DNA from: Isoetes taiwanensis
Lineage: Eukaryota > Streptophyta > Lycopodiopsida > Isoetales > Isoetaceae
Direction: 5' to 3'
Assembly: GCA_021234155.1 (NCBI GenBank)
Contig: JAJEKV010000010.1
Coordinates: 14,612,463 to 14,676,462, forward strand
DNA: 64,000 bases
The notes under the pieces are model-generated. The model was not told where the DNA came from, ran no database searches, and saw nothing but the letters and a program-made list of their open reading frames with translations. How positions within the stretch are numbered: the first letter of the stretch is position 1; each line of letters starts with the position of its first letter. A program made the translations under genes and the position numbers. Below, in pieces: positions 33,093 to 45,127 of this stretch.

Positions 33093-36000
33093 TCTAATTA
33101 TTTGGAAGACCAATTGGTTGTCATGAAAAATGCACTTGTCCTTTTGTGCAAAAATATGCCAAATGAAGCACGTAAAGTTTAATGCTTCCGCATATTGCCT
33201 CGTTACAGACTGGAGGTGAGCTTTGGCATTGACGAAGGCTTATTACATCCACTAACTCGTTCTGTTTACTGCAATTGTTTTTATACATTAAACAAAGGTT
33301 GGTCTATCAGCCTATGGGATTCAATTCCAATAGAGACACCTAATTGTGAGGTCTAAAGATGTTGAATTTGTAAATCAGTATATTTTTTATTTGAACTACA
33401 TGCAAACCATGCGCAAAATAGATGATACGTATTCCATGATGTTAAAAGTCTTATCTTATCTTGTTCCAATCAAAGGAAGCATGTGCGAGAGCTTCAACGA
33501 GGTCCTATATATACTTGACACCATTCCAACATCTATCGCATTACCGTGCACCTATTTTGTGTGTCTTTATGACAATTTGGTCGCCTTTTACTCATCCTTT
33601 TGATTGGTGGATATAGACAACTAGGATGTGGTTGCCTCCTATTGAGCATGGCCCTTTTATCCACACTAATTTCCCTCCTAACTTGTCTAACGTGTGTTTT
33701 TGCTGTTGAGATCAAAATCTACAGCTTAAATTTTACATGGACGATAGAGGGGTTAAATTGCATGTAATAGAAGGGTGACTTGCACAAAAACTTCAATATC
33801 TTTTTCTTTTCTATTTGGCAAATGGAACATGCATGTGAAAGCTCTTTTCCCAAGATCTTGCCTAAATGTATGGGGAACGTCACTTGTGACCCCTTTCCAG
33901 TGTGGACGGTGGGGTCCCGCGACCGGCGGTAGCCGAGAGCGGGTCACCGGCCCACCGGAAAGGGGGACCAAGTAACGTTCCCCCAAAATATAGAAAAAGG
34001 TGAGATTTTTTTTTCTCCCCTTTCTTCTCTGGCTTCGTCGAGGTGCCAAGGGCAGCAGAGCTCGTCCTCCGGCCAACCTATCTTCTCAAATGAAAGCGCT
34101 TACTGTGTCATTTCTCGATTTTTCTTGCTTAACTTTGTCTTTGCTAGAATTAGAGCAGGAAGTTCAGGTTTTGCTGGTTTTCGTTCTCATTTAGTTAGGT
34201 TTTTTATTTTACAGCTTTAGAAAAGAGTTATTCCAGCGATTTTTTTACTTCGGGTTCATATTCCAATGATATTTCTCAAGCCGTATTTGAGTTTCTTGCA
34301 TGCAAGCATTTTTATAACTTTGTTTTTTCTTGTTGCACGCAGTTCTGGCAGCCCGAGTTCTATATCAAATGATTTTTTACCGCATCATTGACCCTATCAT
34401 TTTTAGAACAGAACTATGGCGATGCACTTACAGGATTTTACATGGGCGAGACCTTCAGCATGGGCAAGATCTTCTAAGCTAATTGCTCTATTCTACGCGA
34501 AATGCTCCGATTTTCCCTCTGTTCTAAGTTAAAGGAAAAGAAAAATGCTCTGGTTTGTTGTCTTTGGCGGGGGCCAGTTTGGCGGGGCGAAAATGCTCGA
34601 TTTCTCCTCTGTTCTAAGTTCAAGGAAAAGAAAAATGCTCGGTTTGTTGTCTTTGACATGGCTAGATTTGTAAGAAATGAAAATAGGAATTGGAGCTGGG
34701 CGAGGGAAAAATCGGTTTACTAGTCATAGTAATTTGTTTCTTTGCTAATTATCAAACGATTTAGCACAAAAATCTCAATAAAGATTATCATCTGGATGAA
34801 ATTTATTCACAAGAGACGGATGTATGTAATGAAACCCATTTTTCACAAGAGATAGATGTATGTAATGAAACACACATTAAAAAATGAACGCGGACCAGGC
34901 TAAAGGCGTCGCCTTAAATCGAGGTACTCAACTTCCATTCCGGATTATTGGCAATGCCACGTGTCAACAGGTAAATACACCATAGACAAAAAAAAAAAAA
35001 AAAAATCGACCATCCACGTTTGTATATTGGTTGCCTCGCCTACTATTGTTCTAGAATCTGGCGCTTTAAGTGCCTGAGAACTTGGCAAGCATACCCTAAG
35101 CAATTAAGTCAGGCCCAAATTTTTTTGTTTGCCGTGAATTTATGCCCTTAATATTGAGCAGGGAAGACTATAATGCATCAATGTTTGGAAATCGCAGATC
35201 TAGCTATATTGCCATTCCTTTTAGACAAAAAGTCCTCCCACTTTAACATGGCTAATAAATTTTTTTTTAAGGTAGTATATGGGTAATAATTATATACATA
35301 TCAAGACATATAGTAATTACGAAAAATGAATGAAAAATCGACAAGTCAAAGCTTAAAAATGGAAAACAAAACTAGAAAATGAAAATAGAAGGGAAAAAGG
35401 GCAAAGTACATAAAAAATATAGAATGCCACGGTTCTATTGCGATACCAATAGAACCCACATTCCTGGATGGGGCACGCCCTTCCTCGTATTACCTATTTA
35501 TATTGCCTCCTTTCTCATTTCCAGTCATCGGCGTTCTCTTGAGCTCTTTTGCATTCTTTTCTTATGAGCTCCACAACTTTTTCAGCTGGCTTCCAAAGCT
35601 TTCGCCACAGAGTTCTTTCTACCCTAACTCCTATTGCATCTTCATCGATGCGATTCCTCCTCCCTTCCTTTTCAGATGTATTGGGCTTTTGATGATGGAT
35701 GCTCTTGTAGTGATTCTTCCGGTGGTTTTTCCTTTTGGTGGTCTGGCTAGTGAATGGGTCCCTTTGCCCGGGTCTTTTCCGCTTGGTTTGTGATTCTTTT
35801 TTCCAAAGTTGGATCAAGCTGTGGGTCGTTTAGGCATTGTTTATGTTTTTCTTTTTTCCAGGGTTGTGATTAGGAGGTCCCTTTGCCATATTCGAATGGC
35901 TTGCTTAGTATTCTGTTTCTGAGGATGTTCTTGTGTTTTTCTGATTGACACTTTGTTAGTGTTTTTCCTTTGATTTTTCTGTTCCCCAGGATCCCTTTGC

Positions 36001-36544
36001 CTAAGTCGGTTCCCTTTGATGTGCCGGAGTTCGGCTTGGTTTTGGTTAGGATATCCATTGTACCTGAGTCAGTTTTGTCTGCTTCATCTTAGTTTGTTCT
36101 GAAGCTTTAGGCGGTGGTTCGTATATTCCCTCTTTGCTTGCTTTACCCCATCTGCTTCGATTTTACAGATGATGATCAGGGCTTTGGTTCTAGCTTTCAT
36201 GTTCGACGGATTCAACCGACTCTAGGGCAGCTGGTCCAGGAATCTTGATGGCGCAGATTTTTTGAAACAAACCTCAGTTGGAATCAGCGGGTTTTTTGTC
36301 GTCTGTTTACCTGCACCGACACTGCTTATGTAATCTTGGGGCATCCGGCTATTGGGGCTTATCCACTCATTCCATTTTTTTCCTCATTTAAAGCTGCCAG
36401 AGCTGATCCGTCCTTAGCTTTCCATTGATTTGGCATTTTTGTTCCAGTCTTCTTCTTGATCCATAGTTATCGGCTCCATTGTGGTTCTTTGTTTCTCACC
36501 TACAGCTAGGCTTGCTTCAACTTGACCCGCTTGGCGTATCTTCA
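33093..36544. other. 3' flank segment F (unit 2)
   Basis: This is the complete version of the flank: 33093-34240 is missing from unit 1. It holds an open frame at 33346-33603 (85 codons, present unchanged in length in unit 3) that I cannot assign. A foldback lies at 33872-33983, the 95-bp doubled repeat at 34500-34660, and the promoter-like block near 35430-35505. The frame at 33346 has splice-like sequence upstream and may be an exon remnant of a host gene. Confidence 0.5.
33872..33983. repeat. Foldback element, 112 bp (unit 2)
   Basis: GGGGAACGTCACTTGTGACC then CCTTTCC on the left pairs with the inverse of the right side (GGGGAACGTTACTTGGTCCC then CCTTTCC). Inner GC-rich arms extend the stem. 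A second copy is at about 43776-43887. No target duplication is obvious. Confidence 0.6.
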
Positions 36545-37154
36545 CGCCCACTTTATTGGCTCCTGAAATTGAGTCAACATGCCAAGCGGGTTCGCCCAGG
36601 CGAACCCCATAAATTCGCCCAGGCGAACCCGGCGGATTCGCCTAGGCGAACCCACAGGGGACGTGGCATGGTGGTTCGCGGGCGCAATCGCTTGCGTGGC
36701 ATTGCTGCCGGGTTCGCTTGGGCGAACCCAAACCCCGGTTAACTGTCAGGCGGCAGGGATCGATGACGCGCAAGTGGGTGCTGGTACGGCATACCCAAAA
36801 CCCCACCGGGTTCGCCTGGGCGAACCCCAGGTCAGATCGGCAGGTCGTACGCAGGAGTTTTCAACGAAGGGCCCCCCGCCGGGTTCGCTTGGGCGAACCC
36901 AGAAGCATGGCAGGTGCGGGGCAGACTCTTGGGGTTCGCAGCCACCAACACAAATGATGTGGGCGAGCTTCAGGATCTGGGAGATGGCCTAAAGGGCGGA
37001 TGATCGGATCCAAGGGCCTTGTTTATCTGGATATTGGTTAGATCTGGGATCGGTTTTCGCAAATCGGACTTGTGATTTGCCAACAATTTGTGGTTCATAC
37101 GGTCTCTGCCAAAACAACAGGTGTATGGACAATTGCAATTCTAGCAGCTGCATT
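36545..37154. mobile_element. MULE-2 left part with intact hairpin arm (unit 2)
   Basis: It follows GTATCTTCA (36536-36544) and begins CGCCCACTTTATTGG. It is cut at 37154 by the junction to unit 3. It carries the best-preserved hairpin array of the window. Confidence 0.8.
36588..36900. repeat. Six-member hairpin array in MULE-2
   Basis: Hairpins of 18-20 bp lie at 36588-36607, 36612-36631, 36634-36653, 36710-36729, 36808-36827 and 36881-36900. Arms are GGGTTCGCC and GGCGAACCC. The two central bases and their neighbours vary (CA, TA, TT-GG, CT-GG) while the arms keep pairing. The outer two or three bases of the left arm vary in members 2 and 3. Confidence 0.9.
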
Positions 37155-37499
37155 ACTCAATTATTGCACGAGCTTCAACGGCAACGGGCCACGCTCCAAG
37201 CACTCCAGACATCGATGACCCAACAATTGTCAGTTCAGACCCAACTTGAGCACCTTCAACAGGATATTCGAGAACGAGCCGCTCGACCTACCCCTTCTTT
37301 TGAGCGCGACTCCATGCGGCAATATTACGAGTTTGCTTCTGCTATGGACACCCGGTTTCGTTGGATTCATGGACGTCTAGCTATGTTGGGGGTCGCCATT
37401 CCAGACGATGTGCTGCAGATGGTGGAAGAAGGTAAGCATTTGGCGGACCAAGAAATGAAATTTGTCCTTATGGCTGACGAACGTCGCCTTGCAATTTAA
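37155..37499 (+). pseudogene. Gag-like ORF1, C-terminal half (copy 3)
   Basis: Open from the junction: LLHELQRQRATLQALQTSMT, a short Gln-rich link, then SMRQYYEFASAMDTRFRWIH and VEEGKHLADQEMKF to the stop. This is the cleanest version of the conserved gag part, with no stop inside. Upstream sequence belongs to MULE-2, so the protein's own N-terminus is absent and the copy is not autonomous. Confidence 0.7.
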
Positions 37500-37739
37500 T
37501 GAGTCCCCCAGTTTGAATTTTTCTTCTGACGAACCCAAAACCCCGCAGACACACCATCTGGCCCTTCCTCCGACAGCGTTGCCCCCGCCTTCGTCTTCTT
37601 GAGCTAATTTGGTTTTTTGTCCGTTCTTCACTACGGGTTGTATTTCCTTCTGATTATCAATAAAGGATGTTGTTTTTTAGGACGGCTCTTTTCTTGCAGA
37701 TTGTCAAGTTTTTACCTCTCCTTTACCCCATCTCCCCTT

Positions 37740-38700
37740 TGATCCTGCTGTTCTTGATATCCACTATGCCACCTTGTCTGTCCGTGGGCGTCTCTTCGCA
37801 TCTTTACCTTTTTGGCACTCTATCTCTGCAAATTCTCTCGTCTTGTCTTGGATCCAACAAGGTTATGCTCCCCCTTGGGCTCATGGACCTCCACCTCAAT
37901 CCTTTCTTCGCCCGAATCTTTCCTCTCTCTCGTCACATATTCCTTTTGCCCGTTCTGCCATTCGCGATCTTTTAAGTTCTGGTGCTGTCATGCAAGTCCC
38001 GCCATGTCCTTTTTTCTGCTCGGCCCTAGGCGTTGTGCCCAAACCACAAGCTCTGTTTGATTTTGGATTTACGCTATCTTAACTCTTTTTTATCTGTTCC
38101 TTTTTTTCGTTATGAATCTCTTTCCAATGCTTTGGCTGTTCTTCAACCATACTGATTTCCTTTTTACTTTGGATTTGAAATCTGGTTACCATCATGTCCA
38201 CATCTGGCCTCCTCATCACACTTTTCTGGGTTTTCAGTTTGACCACCAAATTTTTATCTTTACTATGCTGCCTTTTGGCCTGGCCTCTGCTCCCATTGTC
38301 TTTACCAAATTGATGTGCCCGTTGGTCCGGCATTGGCGAGCTTCCGGTATTCGCTGCACACCTTATATGGATGATTTCCTTTTTAACACTCAGCATGATC
38401 CTAGTTCCCTTCAGCATCGCATCATTTCTGATTTGCAATCTGCTGGATTTCTCATTGCTTGGCCTAAATGCTGCCTCCGTTTGTCTCACCGCACCATTTT
38501 ACTTGGGTTTCTCCTTGATGCTTCTGTCATGGTTATTTGCTTATCTTCCAAGAAATTAGCCAAGTTTTTCAACTCTCCTTTTCCTTCTCTCCTCCTCACA
38601 TCTTACATCCGTCACCTCACCAAATTCTTGGGTTTTCTCAGTCCCTTAGCATTGTTTTGGTTCCCTTATCTCCACTTTAATGTTCTTTTTTCCTATTAAG
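37740..38700 (+). pseudogene. Reverse transcriptase of the DIRS-type element (copy 3)
   Basis: The frame 38112-38699 carries LDLKSGYHH, TMLPFGLASAP and Tyr-Met-Asp-Asp (38364-38375). It continues further than in copy 2 because the segment after 38570 lacks one T. The N-terminal part (PPQSFLRPNLSSLS) precedes it in another frame. The shared shift before LDLKSGYHH is also present here. Confidence 0.85.
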
Positions 38701-38929
38701 CCTTATTAAACCTTCCACTGGGCTGCCCCTATTTCTTTATCCTCTTTAGCTCGTCTGGAAATTGTGTTATGGGAATCCATCGCCTCTTCTCTCTGAGCTT
38801 TTGCCCCATTTTCCCACCCCGACGTCCATCGGCCGTACAAGGCTTTGGCGCCTAGTTTATTATTATTATTATTATTATTTTTTTTTTTTGGGGGCGGCTA
38901 CTTCTCGAGGCGGACCAGCTTGACTTTGT

Positions 38930-40655
38930 TGGCCTTTTTACAGTCGAGCTTTCGTTCCTCCACTTGGCATGAGCTCTTAACTTTCTTTCAAATCTTGCTT
39001 TCGGCCTTGCCTTTTCTCCATGCTTTCGCCTAGTCAATTGTTGCGGGGATAATTTGCCCACTTTATTGGCTCGAAACTATCTTGTCATACCAAAAGCGGG
39101 TTAAGCCCAGGCGAACCCAAAAAGTCGCCAGGCGAACCCTTGGTCGCCCGGGCAAACCCGCAAAATGGCGTGGGGGTCGTGTGGCGGGATGCTGCGTGGC
39201 ATTACTCGGGGTTTGCCAGCGAACCCAAACCGGGTTACTTCAGTGTGGCGGCGGGATGGCTTTGGCCGATGGCATTGATTAGTGCCCTACCGGGTTTGCC
39301 CAAAAGCGAACCCACCGGCCGAACGGCGCATGGCGAGGGTGTCGTGCCGGATGGCGGATCGCGGGCGCTCGCAAGCATGGAGGCTATTACCACCAAAATT
39401 TTTTAGAGCTATTACCACCAAAATTTTTACAAGGCTCTCGCGCGATTGAAGCCAATTGGATCGTTGAACCCGGATGGCACTACCTATAGAGGACGGAATG
39501 GATCAATCAAAATTTAGTTCGGTTCCTTTCTCTTTTGTCAAATTACGCGGCCCGGTCTTTTTATTTGGGTCCGCAAAATTTTGTTTCATTTTGATTCTTG
39601 TGTTTTCTCATTTTGAGTTTGATTCTTTGTTCTTTTTTTCGTTATGGATGATTTTCTTAATGGTTTTTTTTTTTTTGCGGGGATCTCGTGAGATGGGTCT
39701 CCATAGCCATTCTTCACTCCGTGATCTGTAACCAGGGCGATTAACGGGGTCGCTAACTTCGCTAGAAGCGCATCAATAGCCGAAGCGGGGAGTAATTTAG
39801 GCGGATTGATTAATATCCTTGCGAGTTTAATTTTGGATCAACGGCTTGAAACTGCGGAGGAGGAGGAGATTGTTCTACCACGGCGCCGCCCGGCATATGG
39901 GTGCCCAATCAAATAATTCTTCCATCAATATCCGCCAAGCTGCTGGCGTTTTCTTCACCTTTTCAATCTCCGGCTTAAATGGAAGGGGCCCCTCCGCGAT
40001 TGAATATGAACAATCCATACATGAATCGGGTTCGATCTTTGCTGCGGACCTTCCGGCCGGGGACTTCGATCTTTGAAGGAACACCACGGAGCAATGGGTT
40101 CGCTGGGCGAACCCGGAGCGGCAATGAATGCTCACGCCATCCGCGCGCCATCATCCCGATAGCGTCGATAACCGGGTTTAGGGTTGGCAGGCGAACCGTG
40201 CTCTAATACCACGCAGGGCATCCGGCCCCATGGCGCCCTATACGCGTCATTTCGCGGGTTAAAGGCGAATCCGACCCGGTTCCCACTGGGCCAATTCACG
40301 GGGTTCGCTTGAGGCGAACGGGTTAGCGGCTTCGAGTTAGTTCGGAGAGCCGATCGAGCAGGGGATAATTTGAATGTTGCCACCATTTTCCAAAAAGGGG
40401 GTTCCTCGTCTCCTGATATTCATTTTCTCACCCTGGATATTTTCCTCCTTTGTTTTCACTTTTCCATTTCCGTGGAGCCTGTTTGGATTCCTTGCTCCCA
40501 AAATGAATGGGCTGATTATCTTTCTCGCCTTCCTCAATCAGATGAGTTTGGCCTCGCACCTTGGTGTTTCTCATTATATTGATTCCTTGTGGGGCCCACA
40601 TCATGTTGATCGTTTAGCCTCTCCCCTTAACCGAAGCTCCGGTTTATAATACTCT
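38930..40655 (+). pseudogene. RNase H of the DIRS-type element, split by a MULE (copy 3)
   Basis: The 5' half (to 39054) has several small indels compared with copies 1 and 2 (the TWHELLTFFQIL part is kept). The 3' half from 40361 is open through NVATIFQKGG, WADYLSR and VDRLAS. It has the same insertion site and target duplication as the other copies. Confidence 0.8.
39055..40360. mobile_element. MULE-1, heavily altered copy (unit 3)
   Basis: The flanks GGGGATAATT are perfect (39045-39054 and 40361-40370). The interior matches units 1 and 2 but with many small block differences, especially where the others read CAG, CTG or CG. Full hairpins are largely lost. The BZR1-type exon lies at about 39367-39495 with an altered donor. 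Confidence 0.75.
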
Positions 40656-40985
40656 TTTATAATACTTTCGATTCGCATACATACGCGCATTCCCCCTGAT
40701 GCTTTATTGGCACATCTTTAACAATTTTTGTTTTCCTCCACCATCCTTAGCTCCCCTCCTTTTACACCATGCGGCCGCGTGTCATGCTCGTATTACTTTG
40801 GTGGTTCTACACTGGCTCCCTGGACCATGGTGGCCCCTGCTCTGGAGGCGTCCTTTATTAAGGATTTTATATTTTTTGATGCATTTTCTTTGTTTTTGTT
40901 GGCCCATATATCAGCTCCCTTTCCGGGGTGTCGACGTCATGTGGCTCTTTATGTTTTTCGTTGTCAATTTAATTAACGTGGTTTT

Positions 40986-41953
40986 ATGTTGTCTTGTGGT
41001 AGCTACCTCTCGCTTACTTACCCCCCAGGAGGTCCCCTTGTTCCTTTCCACTTTACCTTTGGTGTTTTCTCCCGTGCCCCATCCACCCTCATGGCTTACA
41101 TGGCTATGTTCCGCCGCTTTGTTGCTTGGTGCCGTCTACATTCTGTTTCATATCTCCCTACTTCCCCCTTCATCGTCGCGGCCTTTTTCGCCTCTCTTCA
41201 TCATCCTGGTATGTCTTCCTCATCGATTACTTCGGCCTCGGCAGCAATATCCTTTTTTCATCAAATTTTCAACCTTCCATCCCTCGCTGTTTTACCTTTA
41301 CCGTCCTTGGCTCGTCAATCTACCTCTCGTCGGGCCCGCCTCCCCACACCTTTCTTCCCCTTCTTCCTCAGCATGTACGCTCTATTGTTCTCCATTTCTA
41401 GCATCCATAGCCCCATTCCCTCTAAACTCAAGGCCCCTCGTCGTGCTTTCCTTTGCAGCTTTTTTGCGCATCTCCGAGGCCCTCGCACTCAATTGGCGCG
41501 ATCTCTCCTTTTCCTTGTCTCATGTTGATATTCTTATCCGCCATTCCAAAAGAGACAAACTTGCCGAGTGGTCATCGATTACTTTAGCTCATTTGCCGTC
41601 GCCGATATCCGTGACTATTCTCTAGTGTATGCGATTTATCACGGTACTTATCATCTCCTCGATCCTCCTTCAGCTGACACTCTTTTTCGTGCCTCTCCCT
41701 CCTCTCTGTGCCCTTATCCTATCCACTGCCCGCTTATGGTGGAGGAGTTGTCTTCTCGCTATCGGCTTGGATCCATCCCAATAAGGTACACGTTACGCTC
41801 GTCGGCGAACCTCGGCCTCGCATTTTCGGGGAGTTCCACATGATCTTTGCTTTCGTGCCCACGGTCGTTGGCCCCTCTTCCTCCCACTCTGCTTCGTCGT
41901 TAGCCCATGACCCGACTCAACACTTGGAGGTTTCAAGGCGGTTGGGCTTATAA
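40986..41953 (+). pseudogene. Tyrosine recombinase of the DIRS-type element (copy 3)
   Basis: The core-binding domain is open in 40986-41528 (APSTLMAYMAMFRRFVAWC, then the SITSASAAISFFHQIF part and a P-rich link). The catalytic part FLRISEALALNWRDL, continuing to IRHSKRDKLAE, lies at about 41456-41600 in the neighbouring frame. One shift near 41410 separates them, so this is the least damaged recombinase. A long frame over the same region (40699-41625) is only recombinase-like in its last 60 residues; its N-terminal part is T-rich leader. Confidence 0.75.
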
Positions 41954-41980
41954 CTAAGGAAGTTCCCCGGTAGTCGGCCA

Positions 41981-42984
41981 GTTTTGTGTCTCTTGCGAAT
42001 TCCTTCCCAGAATCGCATCGATCCGAGCCCTCGAATCGCCATTCTGGGCAGGGATGAGCCATTATATAAGTGCATTCCACATTCGAGACCAATTATCGAC
42101 GTCTTCTCACAGCAACACTTCTTTCATTCCCATTGCTTCCCTCCCTTCCCGCCCTGATTTGTTGGGGGCGCTCGTCTCTTTTTTCACATGTGTTTTTGTT
42201 CATACACTCTTTTATTGTTATCCAACCTTGGGTATTGCTTGCTATAATAATGTTTTCTTTTTCATCGTATCATGCGATTATTTCCACTGCGGTGATCTTT
42301 GTTTATTCCACCTTGAGGGTGGCCTTTTATTTCTTTTAGCATGGTGGTTCTTCCACCCGTTGGGTGATGCTTTTCTCCACTCTACGGGTGATGCTATCTC
42401 CTCTTTTTGCTATGTATTGTTGTTTTCATATGTCCTCATCGCTCACATCATTTTTGGGTGCTTGTTGTTGTGCAGCTTGCCGCATCACTGCCATGCACGT
42501 TTTGGTTCTCTTTAACCATTCACGGATGTTTTCTCGGTGTTCTCTGTTTTGCTTGCAGGTATTACGCCATCTCGCAGGGTTCATTCCATTTTGCATTCGC
42601 CATCGACACACCTCCTTCGATTCTCCAGGCAACACATTCAAGGTTGTTGGCGACCATTTCTCATTAAAGTTTTCCTCGAAAACCCAAAAGAAGAAGGAAG
42701 TTTTTATCCGCCACAAGGTGAAGTCCTAACATGTGACGCTGTACAACACCGGATGGGTCCCCACTACCCTTCTATCTTTGTGGGTCACATTTCTCCACTT
42801 TCTACCGTTGAACGTGACCTTGGGTATGGGCTTTTTTCGGATATTGTTCTTATGGTTTCTCCTTCTAGCTCCCCTTATGGTCAGCTCCCCATCTCTTATT
42901 CAAACATTGTATCTTTGCTCTTTGTGATGAATGACAAGCCTATCTAGACCAGTTTTGTGTCTCTTCCGAGTCCCTTCCCAGAAT
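41981..42984 (+). repeat. Split terminal repeats B1-A2-B2 (copy 3)
   Basis: B1 is 41981-42013, A2 starts at 42012 with TATATAAG near 42063, and B2 is 42952-42984. A frame at 42537-42947 is open up to just before B2 here but broken in copy 2. I recognise no domain in it. Confidence 0.65.
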
Positions 42985-44312
42985 TCTAATTATTTGGAAG
43001 ATTGTCCCATAGACCAATTGGTTGTCATGAAAAATGCACTTGTCCTTTTGTGCAAAAATATGCCAAATGAAGCACGTAAAGTTTAATGCTTCCGCATATT
43101 GCCTCGTTACAGACTGGAGGTGAGTTTTGGCATTGACGAAGGCTTATTACATCCACTAACTTTCGTTACATTTCTTGCAATTGTTTTTATACATTAAACA
43201 AAGGTTGGTCTATCAGCCTATGGGATTCAATTCCAATAGAGACACCTAATTGTGAGGTCTAAGGATGTTGAATTTGTAAATCAGTATATTTTTTATTTGG
43301 ACTACATGCAAACCATGCGCAAAATAGATGATACGTATTCCATGATGTTAAAAGTCTTATCTTATCTTGTTCCAATCAAAGGAAGCATGTGCGAGAGCTT
43401 CAACGAGGTCCTATATATACTTGACACCATTCCAACATCTATCGCATTACCGTGCACCTATTTTGTGTGTCTTTATGACAATTTGGTCGCCTTTTACTCA
43501 TCCTTTTGATTGGTGGATATAGATAACTAGGATGTGGTTGCCTCCTATTGAGCATGGCCCTTTTTATCCACACTAATTTCCCTCTAACTTGTCTAACGTG
43601 TGTTTTGCTGTTGAGATCAAAATCTACAGCTTAAATTTTACATGGACGATAGAGGGTTAAATTGCATGTAATAGAAGGGTGACTTGCACAAAAACTTCAA
43701 TATCTTTTTCTTTTCTATTTGGCAAATGGAACATGCATGTGAAAGCTCTTTTCCCAAGATCTTGCCTAAATGTATGGGGAACGTCACTTGTGACCCCTTT
43801 CCAGTGTGGACGGTGGGGTCCCGGCCCGTGCGGTGGCCGGGAGGCGGGTCCATAAACTTACCGAAAAGGGGACCAATAACGTTCCCCCAAAATATAGAAA
43901 AAGGTGAGATTTTTTTTTCTCCCCTTTCTTCTCTGGCTTCGTCGAGGTGCCAAGGGCAGCAGAGCTCGTCCTCCGGCCAACCTATCTTCTCAAATGAAAG
44001 CGCTTACTGTGTCATTTCTCGATTTTTCTTGCTTAACTTTGTCTTTGCTAGAATTAGAGCAGGAAGTTCAGGTTTTGCTGGTTTTCGTTCTCATTTAGTT
44101 AGGTTTTTTATTTTACAGCTTTAGAAAAGAGTTATTCCAGCGATTTTTTTACTTCGGGTTCATATTCCAATGATATTTCTCAAGCCGTATTTGAGTTTCT
44201 TGCATGCAAGCATTTTTATAACTTTGTTTTTTCTTGTTGCACACAGTTCTGGCAGCCCGAGTTCTGTATCAAATGATTTTTTACCGCATCATTGACCCTA
44301 TCATTTTTAGAA
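42985..44312. other. 3' flank segment F, part before the LINE (unit 3)
   Basis: This corresponds to 33093-34407 and includes the 85-codon frame (43252-43509) and the foldback at about 43776-43887. No gene is identified. It ends in TAGAA (44308-44312), the left half of the probable target duplication of the LINE. Confidence 0.55.
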
Positions 44313-44607
44313 GGAAGGAAGGAAGGAAGTTTATTTTAACGTCCACGGAGGCCAGAGGCCTATGAGGCGACCGCGAGCGAGGCAAAAAGCCAAAACCCCA
44401 ACACCAAAACAAACAATGTAATGTATGGTAGAACCCTACTACCGGGATGAAAAAACCCCCACTTGGGAGGAAAAACCCTAACGGTAGGCTCTCAAATACC
44501 ATGCCCCGAAAGAGCAAGTCGGCCCGGTAGAAATCTGCGGGATGTAAGCTCCCGGTCGGCTACCATAGGTGATCACGAGTAAGCGATGTAGCGGTGTGTC
44601 CGAGCAT

Positions 44608-44930
44608 CTAAGATCGGTGTGCCCTTTGCTTTCGGACATGGGCATATCTTTGGGCAATTGGGAGGGCATGGTGCTCATCCTCTATCACGTGCATCTCACA
44701 ACACTGACATATCCTCTCCTCCACAGGGATCCCGTGCCGCCATTCACCCCCAGCGACTGTCTCAATTAAAGGTAATGGGAACCCGTCCTTATGGCGGCAA
44801 TAGCTCTCCGTTTCTTCCGCAGAGATGTGTGCTTTCAAAATCTGGAGATGGGGTCCATGCTCAAAGCTGGGATTAATCGGCGTGATAGTGCTCTGTCTTG
44901 GGCTTTGCAAAGAGTAGAGGCATCCCACAG
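44608..44930 (-). pseudogene. LINE ORF2 C-terminal Cys/His motif region
   Basis: The frame ends with ERICQCCEMHVIEDEHHAL, which matches the C-terminal Cys/His motif seen after RT in many LINEs (R-x-C-x2-C...EDE-x-H). It probably binds RNA. The expected cysteine further on is not visible in this frame (PIAQRY rather than a CP pair). Confidence 0.7.
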
Positions 44931-45127
44931 TGGCGGCATAGCCGCATCAATTGCCCATTCTGCGCATCAGAATGCGCGGTGCCACCATCATGTTGGTAAT
45001 CCATAGACCACCTCCTAAACCATCCCTTACGATTACTTTCGTGCCATACCCTCTTCAGCCCATTTGGGGGCCTGCGTTAACAACCGCGGCTGTGGGGGCA
45101 AAGCGATGCTCATCCATCCCATCCACC

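Larger units (their letters stand above)
27367..37154 (+). repeat. Tandem unit 2 (9.8 kb)
   Basis: This has the same start within gag and the same end within MULE-2 as unit 1, with no deletion at the 24485-equivalent position. The left junction reads CTAGCAGCTGCATTACTCAA, joining MULE-2 interior to gag interior. Confidence 0.9.

Noticed and set aside
33346-33603. 85-codon frame conserved in units 2 and 3 as a real gene
   Set aside because: The conservation is explained by recent duplication, and no family is recognised. I kept it only as a possible exon remnant in the flank description.
36588-36900. CRISPR-like array or bacterial REP/ERIC repeats
   Set aside because: Repeats are palindromic with irregular spacing, no uniform spacers, no cas genes, and they lie in plant transposons with target duplications.
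40699-41400. N-terminal 240 codons of a 308-codon frame over the recombinase region
   Set aside because: The true recombinase core-binding domain is in a neighbouring frame (40986-41528). Only the last part of the 308-codon frame is recombinase.
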